A stretch of DNA of 64,000 bases. It comes from SB25 sp050180705. Its GTDB lineage: Bacteria > Bacteroidota > Bacteroidia > Bacteroidales > Tenuifilaceae. Positions 33,201 to 40,848 of the stretch are shown one piece after another (the stretch's first letter is position 1; the number at the start of each line of letters is the position of its first letter). The stretch lies in contig JBFXDX010000013.1 of the NCBI GenBank assembly GCA_050180705.1, positions 62,001 to 126,000 on the forward strand. The letters run 5' to 3'. The notes beneath the pieces are model-generated. The model ran no database searches, was not told where the DNA came from, and saw only the letters and a list, made by a program, of their open reading frames with translations. A program made the translations under genes and the position numbers.

Positions 33201-33731
33201 GATACAATTGAAAAGGATAAGTTGGTGTTGCTTTCGAACAATAGCATGGGGAATGGTTTGATAAATACTATTTCTGATATTATTTATATTGATAAGGAAA
33301 ATTTCGATAAGTCGATGACTTTGGAGATGGCCAAGGAGATTGAGCATTTGAATAGTCTCTTGATAGACGAGAGCCGAAACTATATTCTGATTGGTCCAGG
33401 GCGTTGGGGGTCGCGCGATAGATGGATTGGTATTCCTGTGAATTGGCCTCAGATTTCGAACGCCAAGGTGATTGTAGAGACAAGTTTTGATGATTTTCCT
33501 TTGGATGCATCGTATGGCTCACACTTCTTCCACAATGTAATATCGATGAATGTGGGATACTGCTCCATAGGAAATTACGATAGTTATTCCTTTATTTCGT
33601 GGAATAGACTTGATGCGTTACCTGTTGTCAACCGGACAAAGTTCTTTAAGCATGTTCGATTCCCAGAACCGTTAGAAATTCGGATGGATGGATCACAAAG
33701 GCTGATTGCAGTTAGTTTTAGCAACGATTAA
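30285..33731 (+). CDS. Receiver and PEP-synthase ATP-grasp domain protein
   Basis: Large cytosolic protein of about 1148 residues, started at the ATG at 30285 (MEQNANPEEF). A GAF-like region (about 1-145) comes first. Two receiver-like domains follow (about 185-325 and 332-480). The second has VEDSP (about 337), a candidate phospho-Asp in CLISDVKF (about 407) and a Lys in FLNKNS. From about 590 the N-terminal ATP-grasp domain of PEP synthase/PPDK is recognisable (GSFGGKGRGLSF; PLAVRSSGMLEDS near 688; FAGIFETYL). The phospho-His swivel and PEP-binding barrel are missing, so it cannot be a normal PEP synthase. It may phosphorylate another target under signal control; that is inference. Confidence 0.8.
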   Translation: MEQNANPEEFFRLLAQSKERLKELSAINNAVTILKEGKPIPETLHQFCLILPDAWQYPEYTVARVKYGEFEFQTVGFKETPWCQRQGFESIDGTFGAVEIFYTRDFSKEFEGPFLKEERDLINNLANILLGYINSIKGRDVIREGKISPKKKQAAETPHTKKLLQRFINQHNADRDVYHDLMPFKVHEILLISTLYDAYSIEREDRLTDNILGEYAKLSLSGVPRITGVSTLDEALEKLEERYFNMIIIMMGADTVNPLKMASRIKEDYQHIPLYLLVNNNAIVNDIEKNPNAILGIDKIFVWNGEPKIFFSMIKLLEDKVNIENDTRVGLTRVILLVEDSPKYYSRYLPLLYGSVLEQTKRVVEDVSTDDLYKVLRIRIRPKILLAGNYEEAMELFNRYKNYMLCLISDVKFYRDGVLDDNAGVALVEHARKTLPNLPVILQSYENSNEEIAFRLKVSFLNKNSESLLQDIKNFLSNYLGFGDFVFKDQDGSPIAIAATMEEFERALRIIPDESLLFHAQKNHFSMWLSARGEIQVARIIHPSKIDDFSGPAEIREYLLYTLKKYRQEKRRGKIVGFETDWEVDESNIVSLADGSFGGKGRGLSFINTLIYTFDITQYTPDINLRTPRTSIIGTNEFECFMTRNDLYEKVFSSNNYEEIEQHFINAELSDQLKMRLDRLLQIYHRPLAVRSSGMLEDSIMQPFAGIFETYLIPNAHPDRSVRMERLMNAIKLVYASVFSPTALAYIKALNLRVEDEKMAVIIQEVVGENFGNYYYPHISGVAQSYNYYPFGHIEPEDGFANIAIGLGKYVVEGGRAYRFCPKYPTLINYTLDDLIKNSQVEFLAVDTERREYDLMTGDEAGLVHLDLFEAEKQGTLKHCASVYSAENGSLTPGLSQSGPRVVNFANVLKYNYIPLANTIDVILDIVQEALGAPCEIEFAVDLNRDANYKASFFLLQIKPLMGNVQEYKINPDTIEKDKLVLLSNNSMGNGLINTISDIIYIDKENFDKSMTLEMAKEIEHLNSLLIDESRNYILIGPGRWGSRDRWIGIPVNWPQISNAKVIVETSFDDFPLDASYGSHFFHNVISMNVGYCSIGNYDSYSFISWNRLDALPVVNRTKFFKHVRFPEPLEIRMDGSQRLIAVSFSND

Positions 33732-33754
33732 TGCTGTCAGTTGTTCTCCTTTGC

Positions 33755-33762
33755 TAAATTTG
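33755..33762 (+). promoter_or_regulatory. Candidate -7 element of the MnmD-like gene
   Basis: TAAATTTG, followed by C, is a full match to the Bacteroidota -7 consensus. The ATG starts only four bases later, so if used the transcript would be leaderless or nearly so. No -33 box is clear. Confidence 0.4.
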
Positions 33763-33766
33763 CATC

Positions 33767-34441
33767 ATGCAAAAGGATAATCTTCATATTACGGCCGATG
33801 GTTCGCATACATTGTACTCTGAGGTGCATAATGCCTATTATCATTCCATGAATGGTGCTTTGACAGAGTCTTTGCACATCTTCATTGATGCTGGTTTTCG
33901 GTACGTGTCAAATCAATTTAAGCAGATTTCGGTACTCGAAGTTGGTTTAGGAACCGGCTTAAATGCAGCCTTAACTGCTAAGGAATCTCAAGAACTTGCC
34001 ATTCAAACTACATATACTGCAATTGAACTATATCCAATATCGGAGCAGCAGATTAAGGCTTTAAATTATTGCGAAATTTTAGAGCCAGTAATTGCCGATT
34101 TTTGGAATAGAATAATGCTTGCAGAATGGTACAATGCAGTATCTATTAACGATTACTTTGGGGTTAGCAAAATAAATTCCGATTTCACTAAGTGGATTCC
34201 GAACAAAACTTTCAACCTGATTTATTTCGATGCATTTGCACCTGAGGATCAGCCAGAGATGTGGTCTGCTGAAATGTTTCAGAAATTATACGATGCTCTT
34301 TCGATTGGAGGCGTGCTGGTTACCTATTCATCGAAAGGAATTGTAAAGCAAGCCTTAAGAACTGTGGGTTTTAGGGTAGAGCGTCTTGTCGGACCTCCCG
34401 GCAAAAGGCATATTTTAAGAGCAGTTAAAGAGTGTTTGTAG
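33767..34441 (+). CDS. mnmD: MnmD-type tRNA methyltransferase (MnmC methyltransferase domain)
   Basis: SAM-dependent methyltransferase of 224 residues matching the stand-alone MnmC1/MnmD domain, which methylates 5-aminomethyl-2-thiouridine at the tRNA wobble position. The SAM loop is LEVGLGTGLNAAL (about 63-75). The catalytic-side motif is YFDAFAPEDQPEMWS (about 157-171), and the C terminus has VGPPGKRHILRA. The oxidase half of the E. coli fusion is absent, as usual in Bacteroidota. Confidence 0.9.
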   Translation: MQKDNLHITADGSHTLYSEVHNAYYHSMNGALTESLHIFIDAGFRYVSNQFKQISVLEVGLGTGLNAALTAKESQELAIQTTYTAIELYPISEQQIKALNYCEILEPVIADFWNRIMLAEWYNAVSINDYFGVSKINSDFTKWIPNKTFNLIYFDAFAPEDQPEMWSAEMFQKLYDALSIGGVLVTYSSKGIVKQALRTVGFRVERLVGPPGKRHILRAVKECL

Positions 34442-34599
34442 TTTATAGTGTGTGGTGTTTGCAAGGTGTTCTATCTTCTTAATTCTTAATTCTAACTTCT
34501 TTGCAATAAACTTCCCATTCTGTTATTTTTCATTTTCTTGGTAAAAAATTATACTTTTACGGTTTAATGAATATTGTATAACTATAAATCTTTAAAATC

Positions 34600-35943
34600 A
34601 TGGGAGCATTTCATGCATACGACATTCGTGGTATTTACAATAAGGATTTTAACAAGGATGATGCCTACAAGGTAGGATTTTTCTTGGTGGAACTGCTTAA
34701 AACCGATAAGGTTTTGGTAGGAAGAGATGCCCGCGAATCGTCTGATGAGATATATGAGTATTTAACCAATGGAATTACCGATGCCGGTGCCGATGTGTAT
34801 ACTTTAGGGTTGGCCACAACTCCAATGGTTTACTATGCAACAGCAAAAGGAAATTTCAATGCTTCGGTGCAAATTACAGCATCGCACAATCCTCGTGAGT
34901 ACAATGGAATGAAGGTGTCGCGTGAGAATGCCGAACCTGTTGGTTACGATACTGGCCTAAAGTTTATCGAGGATAAGATGAAAACAACGCCAGTTGTTCC
35001 TGTTGCTAAAAAAGGAAAAATTATTGATCACAATATAAGGCAGGAGTACATCGCGTTCCTTAATGGATTCAAGCGCGATTATTCGAATCTTTCGGTTGGT
35101 ATCGATTGCTCAAATGGTATGGCTGCGCTTATCATCAAGGATATTCTTGGTCATACTCCAGTCTACTTGTACGATGAGTTGGATGGAACATTCCCTAACC
35201 ATGAGGCAAACCCATTGATTCCCGAGAATGTGGTAGATCTTCAGAATTTGGTTCGTAAGCATAAATGCGATTTCGGTATTATTTTCGATGGCGATGCCGA
35301 CCGTGTTATGTTTGTTGATGAGAATTCCCGCTTTATCTCTCCCGACCTTATGATTGGCTTGCTTGGTCATTATTTTCTAGAGGAAAAAGGTCTGAAGGGT
35401 AACGTGCTTCAGGATATCAGAACATCAAAGGCTGTTGGCGAATACCTAACTCCAAAGGGTGCAACTATGCATACTTGGCGCGTAGGTCGTGCTTATGCCG
35501 CTAAAAAATTACGCGAGATTGATGGTATTTATGGTGGCGAACTTGCTGGTCACTACTACTTCCGCGATTTCTTCTACTCCGATTCTGGAATGCTAGCTTG
35601 TATTCTGATTATGAATATCGTTAGCAAGATGAAGGAGAAAGGCTTAAAGCTATCGCAGGTGATAGATAAGATTGAAACCTATGCAAATTCTGGCGAAATC
35701 AACTTTAAGATTGAGAAAAAACAAGAGGCAATGGATGCCGTTCGTGAGTATTTTATTACCAACGAAAAGCCAACTGCGTCGTTCGATTTTGATGGATACC
35801 GCGTTGAGTTCCCCGATTGGTGGTTCAACATTCGTCCTTCGAATACCGAGCCTTACCTACGTTTCATTGCCGAGGCAAAAACAACGGCAATGCTCGTTGA
35901 AAAAGTGAATAAGGCCAAGGAGATTATTAATAGCATTAAGTAG
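34600..35943 (+). CDS. manB: Phosphomannomutase/phosphoglucomutase
   Basis: Alpha-D-phosphohexomutase of 447 residues interconverting hexose 1- and 6-phosphates for nucleotide-sugar synthesis. All four signature sites are present: the phosphoserine loop TASHNPREYNGMK (about 92-104), the metal site DGDADR (about 230-235), the sugar-binding GGELAGHYYF (about 313-322) and the phosphate loop RPSNTEPYLR (about 411-420). It starts MGAFHAYDIRGIY and is followed by its own terminator. PMM versus PGM preference cannot be told from sequence. Confidence 0.93.
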   Translation: MGAFHAYDIRGIYNKDFNKDDAYKVGFFLVELLKTDKVLVGRDARESSDEIYEYLTNGITDAGADVYTLGLATTPMVYYATAKGNFNASVQITASHNPREYNGMKVSRENAEPVGYDTGLKFIEDKMKTTPVVPVAKKGKIIDHNIRQEYIAFLNGFKRDYSNLSVGIDCSNGMAALIIKDILGHTPVYLYDELDGTFPNHEANPLIPENVVDLQNLVRKHKCDFGIIFDGDADRVMFVDENSRFISPDLMIGLLGHYFLEEKGLKGNVLQDIRTSKAVGEYLTPKGATMHTWRVGRAYAAKKLREIDGIYGGELAGHYYFRDFFYSDSGMLACILIMNIVSKMKEKGLKLSQVIDKIETYANSGEINFKIEKKQEAMDAVREYFITNEKPTASFDFDGYRVEFPDWWFNIRPSNTEPYLRFIAEAKTTAMLVEKVNKAKEIINSIK

Positions 35944-35969
35944 TAGATAGTAGAATTAATATATAGATT

Positions 35970-36000
35970 AACCCCGTTTGTTTAGAACGGGGTTATTTTT
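35970..36000 (+). terminator. Rho-independent terminator after the phosphomutase
   Basis: AACCCCGTT pairs perfectly with AACGGGGTT around TGTTTAG, followed by ATTTTT. Confidence 0.9.
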
Positions 36001-36090
36001 TGAATTAATTTATAATGGTATTTGAAAAAAACTATCTTTGATATAGAGATTGTTAACTCTAAAAATAACCGTTCAGAAGCATTCAAATTT

Positions 36091-37551
36091 ATGTATCAAT
36101 TACTTATTCATTACTGGAAGGAGAAAATCCGTTCTCCGTTTTGGCAAAAAAGTGTTTTTATCAATGTCGTATTGGGTATTTTGGCCCTGTATTTAATGTT
36201 GAATTGTTTAGCATTGAGTTATTTTGCCGATGAGATTCTGAAAAGCGCTTTTCCAAATCAGCAAGTATTATTCTCATTCAACCGCTTATTACTTTACTAT
36301 TTTCTATTCGATATAGTATTACGGTTCTTTCTTCAACAACTGCCTGTAATTGCAATTCAACCCTATTTATCATTGCCAATCAAGAAGAGCACATTGCTTC
36401 ATTTTCCACTTTTGAGGAGTGTTTTTAGTTTCTTCAATTTAGTTGGATTAATCTTGGTTGTGCCCTTTTTCATAAAAGTGATAGTTCCATCCGAATCTTT
36501 AAGTTATTGCATATTCTGGTTAATTACTGTGCTGTCTTTAATTTTTGTTTACAACTTCCTTAATTTTTCGCTTAAGAAATACTTTACTAAAAAATCGTTG
36601 TTGGTAATAATCTGCATTATGCTTATTGGGACTATAATATTTTTGGATAGTTCGGGGTTCATTTCAATCCCATCGTTGTTGTCCAACTATTTTGCCAACT
36701 ATAGTCAATATACATTATTAGTGTTAGTGCCAATGGTGGTGTTAGTGGCTTTTTACTATATGGCATACATGCTTTTAAAGAAAAACTCTTACATCGAATC
36801 GACTGGGAAAAATGGTAGCTCTAAGGTGAATAAAATGAAATTTCTTGCCAACTATGGGATTATCGGTAGTTTAATTGGATCAGAAATGAAATTGATTCTT
36901 CGGAATAAACGCCCGAAATCGATGCTTTACTTAAGTGCATTCTTCCTACTTTATGGATTTATCTTTTATCAGAAAGTGTACATGAATAATCCATATATGA
37001 TGGCTTTTGTAGGTATATTTTTAACCTCTACGCTTGCAATGTTTTACTACCAGTTTGTCTTTTCGTGGGAGAGTTCTTTTTTTGATACTTTTTTGGTTCA
37101 TAGAATCCCAGTTTCGGATTTTGTGTCATCAAAGTATTACCTTTTTGCGATGATGTGTACGTTGAGTTACATTGTAACCTTACCCTATGCATTTGTCGAT
37201 TACAAAATAGCATTTATCAATACTGCCATGGTGCTTTTTAATATTGGGGTGTCGTCAATTGTGCTTTTTTATTTTGGCTCCTTCAGTAACTCTTTTATCG
37301 ACTTGGGAAAAAGCCAATTTATGAATTACCAAGGAACTGGTGCTCATCATTTCTTGATGATGCTGCCTCTTTTTGGTATTCCAATGCTTATTATTTTACC
37401 ATTCCACATTTTTGGTCTCGAAAAATATAGTTTTTATGCAATTGCCTTGGTAGGTATAGTTGCGATAGTATTTCATAAATATCTTATAAGTTTTATTAGC
37501 CATCAACTTATTAAACGAAAGTATAGGATGGCTTGTGGTTTTAGACAGTAA
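36091..37551 (+). CDS. ABC exporter membrane subunit, DUF5687 family
   Basis: Polytopic protein of about 486 residues from the ATG at 36091 (MYQLLIHYWKEKIRSPFWQKS). This opening, a short amphipathic stretch before the first helix, is typical of DUF5687 permeases. About 12 hydrophobic segments follow. A central cytoplasmic loop with LIGSEMKLILRNKRPKSM resembles the region that contacts the ATPase. A TTG at 36022 could extend it by 23 residues but is less likely. The ATPase gene begins 12 bases after its stop. Substrate unknown. Confidence 0.8.
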   Translation: MYQLLIHYWKEKIRSPFWQKSVFINVVLGILALYLMLNCLALSYFADEILKSAFPNQQVLFSFNRLLLYYFLFDIVLRFFLQQLPVIAIQPYLSLPIKKSTLLHFPLLRSVFSFFNLVGLILVVPFFIKVIVPSESLSYCIFWLITVLSLIFVYNFLNFSLKKYFTKKSLLVIICIMLIGTIIFLDSSGFISIPSLLSNYFANYSQYTLLVLVPMVVLVAFYYMAYMLLKKNSYIESTGKNGSSKVNKMKFLANYGIIGSLIGSEMKLILRNKRPKSMLYLSAFFLLYGFIFYQKVYMNNPYMMAFVGIFLTSTLAMFYYQFVFSWESSFFDTFLVHRIPVSDFVSSKYYLFAMMCTLSYIVTLPYAFVDYKIAFINTAMVLFNIGVSSIVLFYFGSFSNSFIDLGKSQFMNYQGTGAHHFLMMLPLFGIPMLIILPFHIFGLEKYSFYAIALVGIVAIVFHKYLISFISHQLIKRKYRMACGFRQ

Positions 37552-37562
37552 ATTTTTGTTGT

Positions 37563-38252
37563 ATGATAGAGATTACAAACCTTTCAAAGGTATATGGAAA
37601 AAAGTTTGCTCTTACTGTTGAGCAATTAAGCGTTAAGCAGCGAGAATTGGTTGGTTTGGTGGGTAATAATGGCGCTGGCAAAACCACCTTGCTTAGTTTG
37701 ATGCTCGATTTAATTCCAGCAACAGCAGGTGCTGTTAAGTCGAAGGGATTGGAGGTGAATAAATCTGAGGATTGGAAAAACTTCACGGGTTCGTATTTGA
37801 ATGAGCGTTTTTTGATTCCTTACCTTACGCCCATTGAGTTTTTTGAGTTTATTGGAGGTTTGCATGGTAAAAATAAAGCAGACATAGCAATCTTTCTGAA
37901 AGAAAATGAAGATTTCTTCTCAATCGAAGACGAGGATTTGTATATACGCGAACTATCTGCGGGAAATAAAAACAAGGTAGGTATTCTGGCTGCAATGATT
38001 TCGAATCCTGAAATCATTATCCTTGATGAGCCATTTGCAAACTTAGATCCCAGCTCGCAGTTGTGGCTAAAATCGAAGTTAAAGGAATTGAATAGCAATG
38101 GCACTACAATTATAATATCGAGCCACGATTTAATGCATGTAACCGAAATTTGCTCTAGAATCTTAATTCTTGAAGATGGTAAACTCGTGAACGATAGCGT
38201 AACTCACAGCAACAGTTTGCAGGAACTTGAAAGTTACTTTAAGTTGAATTAA
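37563..38252 (+). CDS. ABC transporter ATP-binding protein
   Basis: Single-domain ATPase of 229 residues with Walker A GNNGAGKTT (about 35-43), signature-type LSAGNKNKVGILAAM (about 129-143) in place of canonical LSGGQ, Walker B EIIILDEPFANLD and H-loop IISSHDLMHV. It pairs with the DUF5687 permease just upstream and is followed after one base by a protein kinase gene. Confidence 0.9.
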   Translation: MIEITNLSKVYGKKFALTVEQLSVKQRELVGLVGNNGAGKTTLLSLMLDLIPATAGAVKSKGLEVNKSEDWKNFTGSYLNERFLIPYLTPIEFFEFIGGLHGKNKADIAIFLKENEDFFSIEDEDLYIRELSAGNKNKVGILAAMISNPEIIILDEPFANLDPSSQLWLKSKLKELNSNGTTIIISSHDLMHVTEICSRILILEDGKLVNDSVTHSNSLQELESYFKLN

Positions 38253-38253
38253 T

Positions 38254-39228
38254 ATGCTTGATGGGAATGATAGGGTAGAATTGACAGGAACTTACGATAG
38301 TTATGTGTTATATCCTACCAATCCTAAAAGCATTCTTAAGCCTAATGGCGAACTTTGTGCTACTTTTTTGGGGCAAAGGGTAAGCAATAAGCAACCTGTT
38401 CTTATAAAACGGTTCCATAAATACCTTAACGAGAATCCTGCGTTTGCTAATCGTGCAGAACGAGAGTTTGAAGCCCTTAAGTTTTGCACATCGCAAAATC
38501 CTGAACTTATAATTCATAATGACGTAAAGTACCTTGTTCGCAATTTTGTAGATGGGGTTGATCTACGAGAGTTAATTTCGGGAAAGTTAAGAAAGCAGGC
38601 CAATCAGCAACAAATCATCAAAATAGTAATTCAAGCGCTGAAAGCGCTAAAGCGGATTCATGATTCAGGCTATATTCATTGCGATATTAAGCCTAACAAC
38701 ATCATTATAAAAAAGATTAATGGCGATATCGATTTAGATAATCCGCAGGTTGAGATTATCGATTTTGGGTTAATTCGAAAGCCATCGGAACCATTGAGTA
38801 GTAGAAAGGAAAAGCTCCCATTCTCATTGATATACTCGTCGCCCGAGCAGGTGCTTAACCTCTGGGAATTAATTTCTCCGGCAACCGATATTTATGCGAT
38901 GGGGGTAACTCTTTGGCAGCTACTCACCGGAAAAACTCCGTGGGAGAGCAGCAATCCGTTAATGCGGATTCAAATTCAATTAGTAATACCATTGCCAGCA
39001 CATCGTCGAATTCCAGATGATATTTTTAAAGTGATTGAGCAATCGACAGTCAAAACTAGACTCCCCAAACCACCACGCTTTTACAATCATAGGGAATTGG
39101 TTGAGTTTGAAAAAGTGGCGGTTGATGCAAGGTTTCAAACAGCAGGAGAGATGATTGAAGCGATCGAAAGAGTTGATTTGTCTGTATTTCAAAAGCCGAA
39201 AGCGTTTTGGAATATTTTTAAAGGCTAA
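38254..39228 (+). CDS. Serine/threonine protein kinase
   Basis: Hanks-type kinase of 324 residues without a membrane segment or sensor domain. The beta-3 lysine is in PVLIKRFHKY (about 48-57), the catalytic loop is IHCDIKPNNIII (about 143-154), the metal-binding IDFGLIRK follows (about 168-175), and SSPEQVL marks the activation-segment end. The glycine loop is poorly conserved and HRD appears as HCD, a common variant in bacteria. It starts one base after the ABC ATPase stop, so it probably shares the exporter's transcript and may act on it. Confidence 0.88.
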   Translation: MLDGNDRVELTGTYDSYVLYPTNPKSILKPNGELCATFLGQRVSNKQPVLIKRFHKYLNENPAFANRAEREFEALKFCTSQNPELIIHNDVKYLVRNFVDGVDLRELISGKLRKQANQQQIIKIVIQALKALKRIHDSGYIHCDIKPNNIIIKKINGDIDLDNPQVEIIDFGLIRKPSEPLSSRKEKLPFSLIYSSPEQVLNLWELISPATDIYAMGVTLWQLLTGKTPWESSNPLMRIQIQLVIPLPAHRRIPDDIFKVIEQSTVKTRLPKPPRFYNHRELVEFEKVAVDARFQTAGEMIEAIERVDLSVFQKPKAFWNIFKG

Positions 39229-39340
39229 CCATGATATTTAGCGGTAATTATCAGATTTTCGATTACCAGTAGGTATGTTTACCTAGAACCTCTGGCAGGG
39301 TGGGCATGCCCAGTGATGCAGCCAGGTTGCTTTTTACTCC

Positions 39341-39369
39341 GACCTCCCATAGTCCGTAGGACATGGAAG
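39341..39369. repeat. Hairpin repeat, copy 1
   Basis: Begins GACCTCCCATAGTCC and ends GGACATGGAAG. CCATAGTCC and GGACATGG can pair with one bulged base. A close copy in the same orientation lies at 39861-39890, so the pair brackets the two 23-bp arrays. Confidence 0.7.
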
Positions 39370-39438
39370 AGTTAGAAACTTCACCAGATTTATTCGATAA
39401 AATACTTACTGTGCACTAGTGCGGTTGGAGTGTAGAAC

Positions 39439-39530
39439 ACACTAACGTTGTCGTGTTACCCACACCAACCCGTTCGTGTTGCCCACACTAACGTTGTCGT
39501 GTCACCCACGATAACGTTGTCGCGTTTGTC
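39439..39530. repeat. 23-bp tandem array, four units
   Basis: Four consecutive units of exactly 23 bases, of the type ACACTAACGTTGTCGTGTTA plus CCC. Units 1 and 3 differ at one base; units 2 and 4 are more diverged. Each unit contains an imperfect dyad. The reverse complement, rotated, resembles the units of the array at 39702. Confidence 0.85.
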
Positions 39531-39701
39531 ACGGCAATATTATCAGATTATCATTTGTGAGGTATTTACCTATTCCTATTGAGATCCCAAAACTCTGATA
39601 GTGGATGGTTCTTCAAAAGAACGTTGCAAAAGGAGTACTGTTGGTAAATCGTTTCATAGTTCATACTCTTTCGTTGGTTTGCGGTGGGGATGATACAGTG
39701 C

Positions 39702-39806
39702 GTTAGTGGATGACGCTACAACCTGTTAGCGAGTGACACTACAACCCGTTAGCGAGTGACGCTACAACCCGTTATTGGGTGACGCTACAACCCGTTAGTG
39801 GGTAGC
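39702..39806. repeat. 23-bp tandem array, about 4.5 units, inverted relative to the first
   Basis: Four consecutive 23-base units of the type GTTAGCGAGTGACGCTACAA plus CCC and a partial fifth. AGCG and CGCT within a unit can form a short stem. Compared with the reverse complement of the 39439 array, a core GTTAGTG..GGTrACrCkACAAC aligns at about 18 of 21 positions by eye. Confidence 0.85.
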
Positions 39807-39860
39807 GATAATCTCATAGCTCAGTAAGATTCGATGACTGCTGGAAAACTTCTTTTTCTA

Positions 39861-39890
39861 GACCTCCCATTGTCTGAAAGGACATGGAAG
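39861..39890. repeat. Hairpin repeat, copy 2
   Basis: Begins GACCTCCCATTGTC and ends GGACATGGAAG; CCATTGTC and GACATGG pair with a small bulge. Same orientation as copy 1 at 39341. It lies 25 bases beyond the stop of the TIGR01777 gene. Confidence 0.7.
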
Positions 39891-39915
39891 CGTTTCCAGG
39901 GGGAGTTGCGATTGC

Positions 39916-40827
39916 TTATTCGGGAATCAAATCATTTAAGGCATTCTCAATTTCTAGGAATTTCCACTCAAATCCGAGTTCTTTTAGTTTCTTGGGCTCT
40001 ACATTCTGGCTCGATAGTAAAACCTCATTTGCCATGCTGCCCAGTGCAAGTTTCAATATAAACGAAGGAATTCTAAACAGTACAGGCCGTTGTGTTCTTT
40101 TAGCTATCGCTTTTGATAGATTAGAGAATGAAACTGGATTTGGCGAAACCAGATTGAAAGCACCGTTGGCGTTTGAGCTAATTAAAAACATTATTGCAGA
40201 AATATGATCATCGATATGAATCCATGGAATTATTTGTTTTCCAGAGCCCAGAATTGCTCCAAGGTATAGTTTCAATGGCTTTAGGATTTTGGGCAGAAAA
40301 CCTCCAGCATTGGAAAGAACTATTCCCGTGCGGATTATAACCACTCTGGTTTTTGCAGAGCAAACTATTGATCGGTTTTCCCATTCGGCTGTTAAATTCG
40401 AGAGAAATCCAGTTCCTCTGGGAGAATTCTCGTTAACCCGATCTGTTGAGTTGTGGTTGTAGAACCCCACAGCAGAGGCTTGCACGAATACTTTTGGAGG
40501 CAATTCGCAACGGTTTATGGCCATTGCAATTCTCTCGGTTATGCCAACTCTGCTATTCCATATTTTAGTTCTATTCGGTTTACTCCATGGGACTGCAATT
40601 GAGTGGCCTGTTAGGTTTACCAAAATATCGGAGCCATTGATTATGGCTGCCAGTTCTTCGGAACTATGGCCATTCCATGTAGCTGGAATTACTCTGTTCC
40701 CAAAAATCTTTTCAATCTTAGATTTGTCACGCGATAGAATTTTTACCTCGTAACCTTCATCGAGTAGACTCTCTGTTAATTTTCGACCAATTAAACCAGT
40801 TCCACCAATCACTACTGTCGATTTCAT
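39916..40827 (-). CDS. TIGR01777-family NAD(P)-dependent epimerase-like protein
   Basis: Extended-SDR protein of 303 residues. It opens with the dinucleotide motif VVIGGTGLIGRKL (about 5-17), followed by the family's ILVNLTGHSIAVPWS, FVQASAVGFYN in place of the usual YxxxK, and the C-terminal LLSSQNVEPKKLKELGFEWKF (DUF1731 region), which is diagnostic of TIGR01777/YfcH. The older 'cell division inhibitor SulA' label is not supported. Substrate unknown. It lies 21 bases downstream of the TonB receptor gene on the same strand. Confidence 0.9.
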   Translation of the reverse strand: MKSTVVIGGTGLIGRKLTESLLDEGYEVKILSRDKSKIEKIFGNRVIPATWNGHSSEELAAIINGSDILVNLTGHSIAVPWSKPNRTKIWNSRVGITERIAMAINRCELPPKVFVQASAVGFYNHNSTDRVNENSPRGTGFLSNLTAEWENRSIVCSAKTRVVIIRTGIVLSNAGGFLPKILKPLKLYLGAILGSGKQIIPWIHIDDHISAIMFLISSNANGAFNLVSPNPVSFSNLSKAIAKRTQRPVLFRIPSFILKLALGSMANEVLLSSQNVEPKKLKELGFEWKFLEIENALNDLIPE

Positions 40828-40848
40828 GCTATTTAGGTGTTAAGTAAG

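Larger units (their letters stand above)
39229..39915. other. Non-coding, repeat-rich intergenic region
   Basis: About 690 bases between convergent genes, free of credible coding frames and visibly richer in G+C than usual spacers. It holds two arrays of 23-bp units in opposite orientation and, outside them, two similar hairpin sequences in direct orientation. These are listed separately. Confidence 0.7.

Noticed and set aside
30285..33731. Annotation as PEP synthase or pyruvate phosphate dikinase
   Set aside because: Only the N-terminal ATP-grasp domain is present; the phospho-His and PEP/pyruvate domains are missing.
39439..39806. 23-bp repeats considered as a CRISPR array
   Set aside because: Units abut directly with no unique spacers, the two halves are inverted relative to each other, and no cas gene is present.
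39916..40827. 'SulA' cell-division inhibitor label
   Set aside because: The protein is an extended SDR of the TIGR01777 family and is unrelated to the SOS inhibitor SulA.
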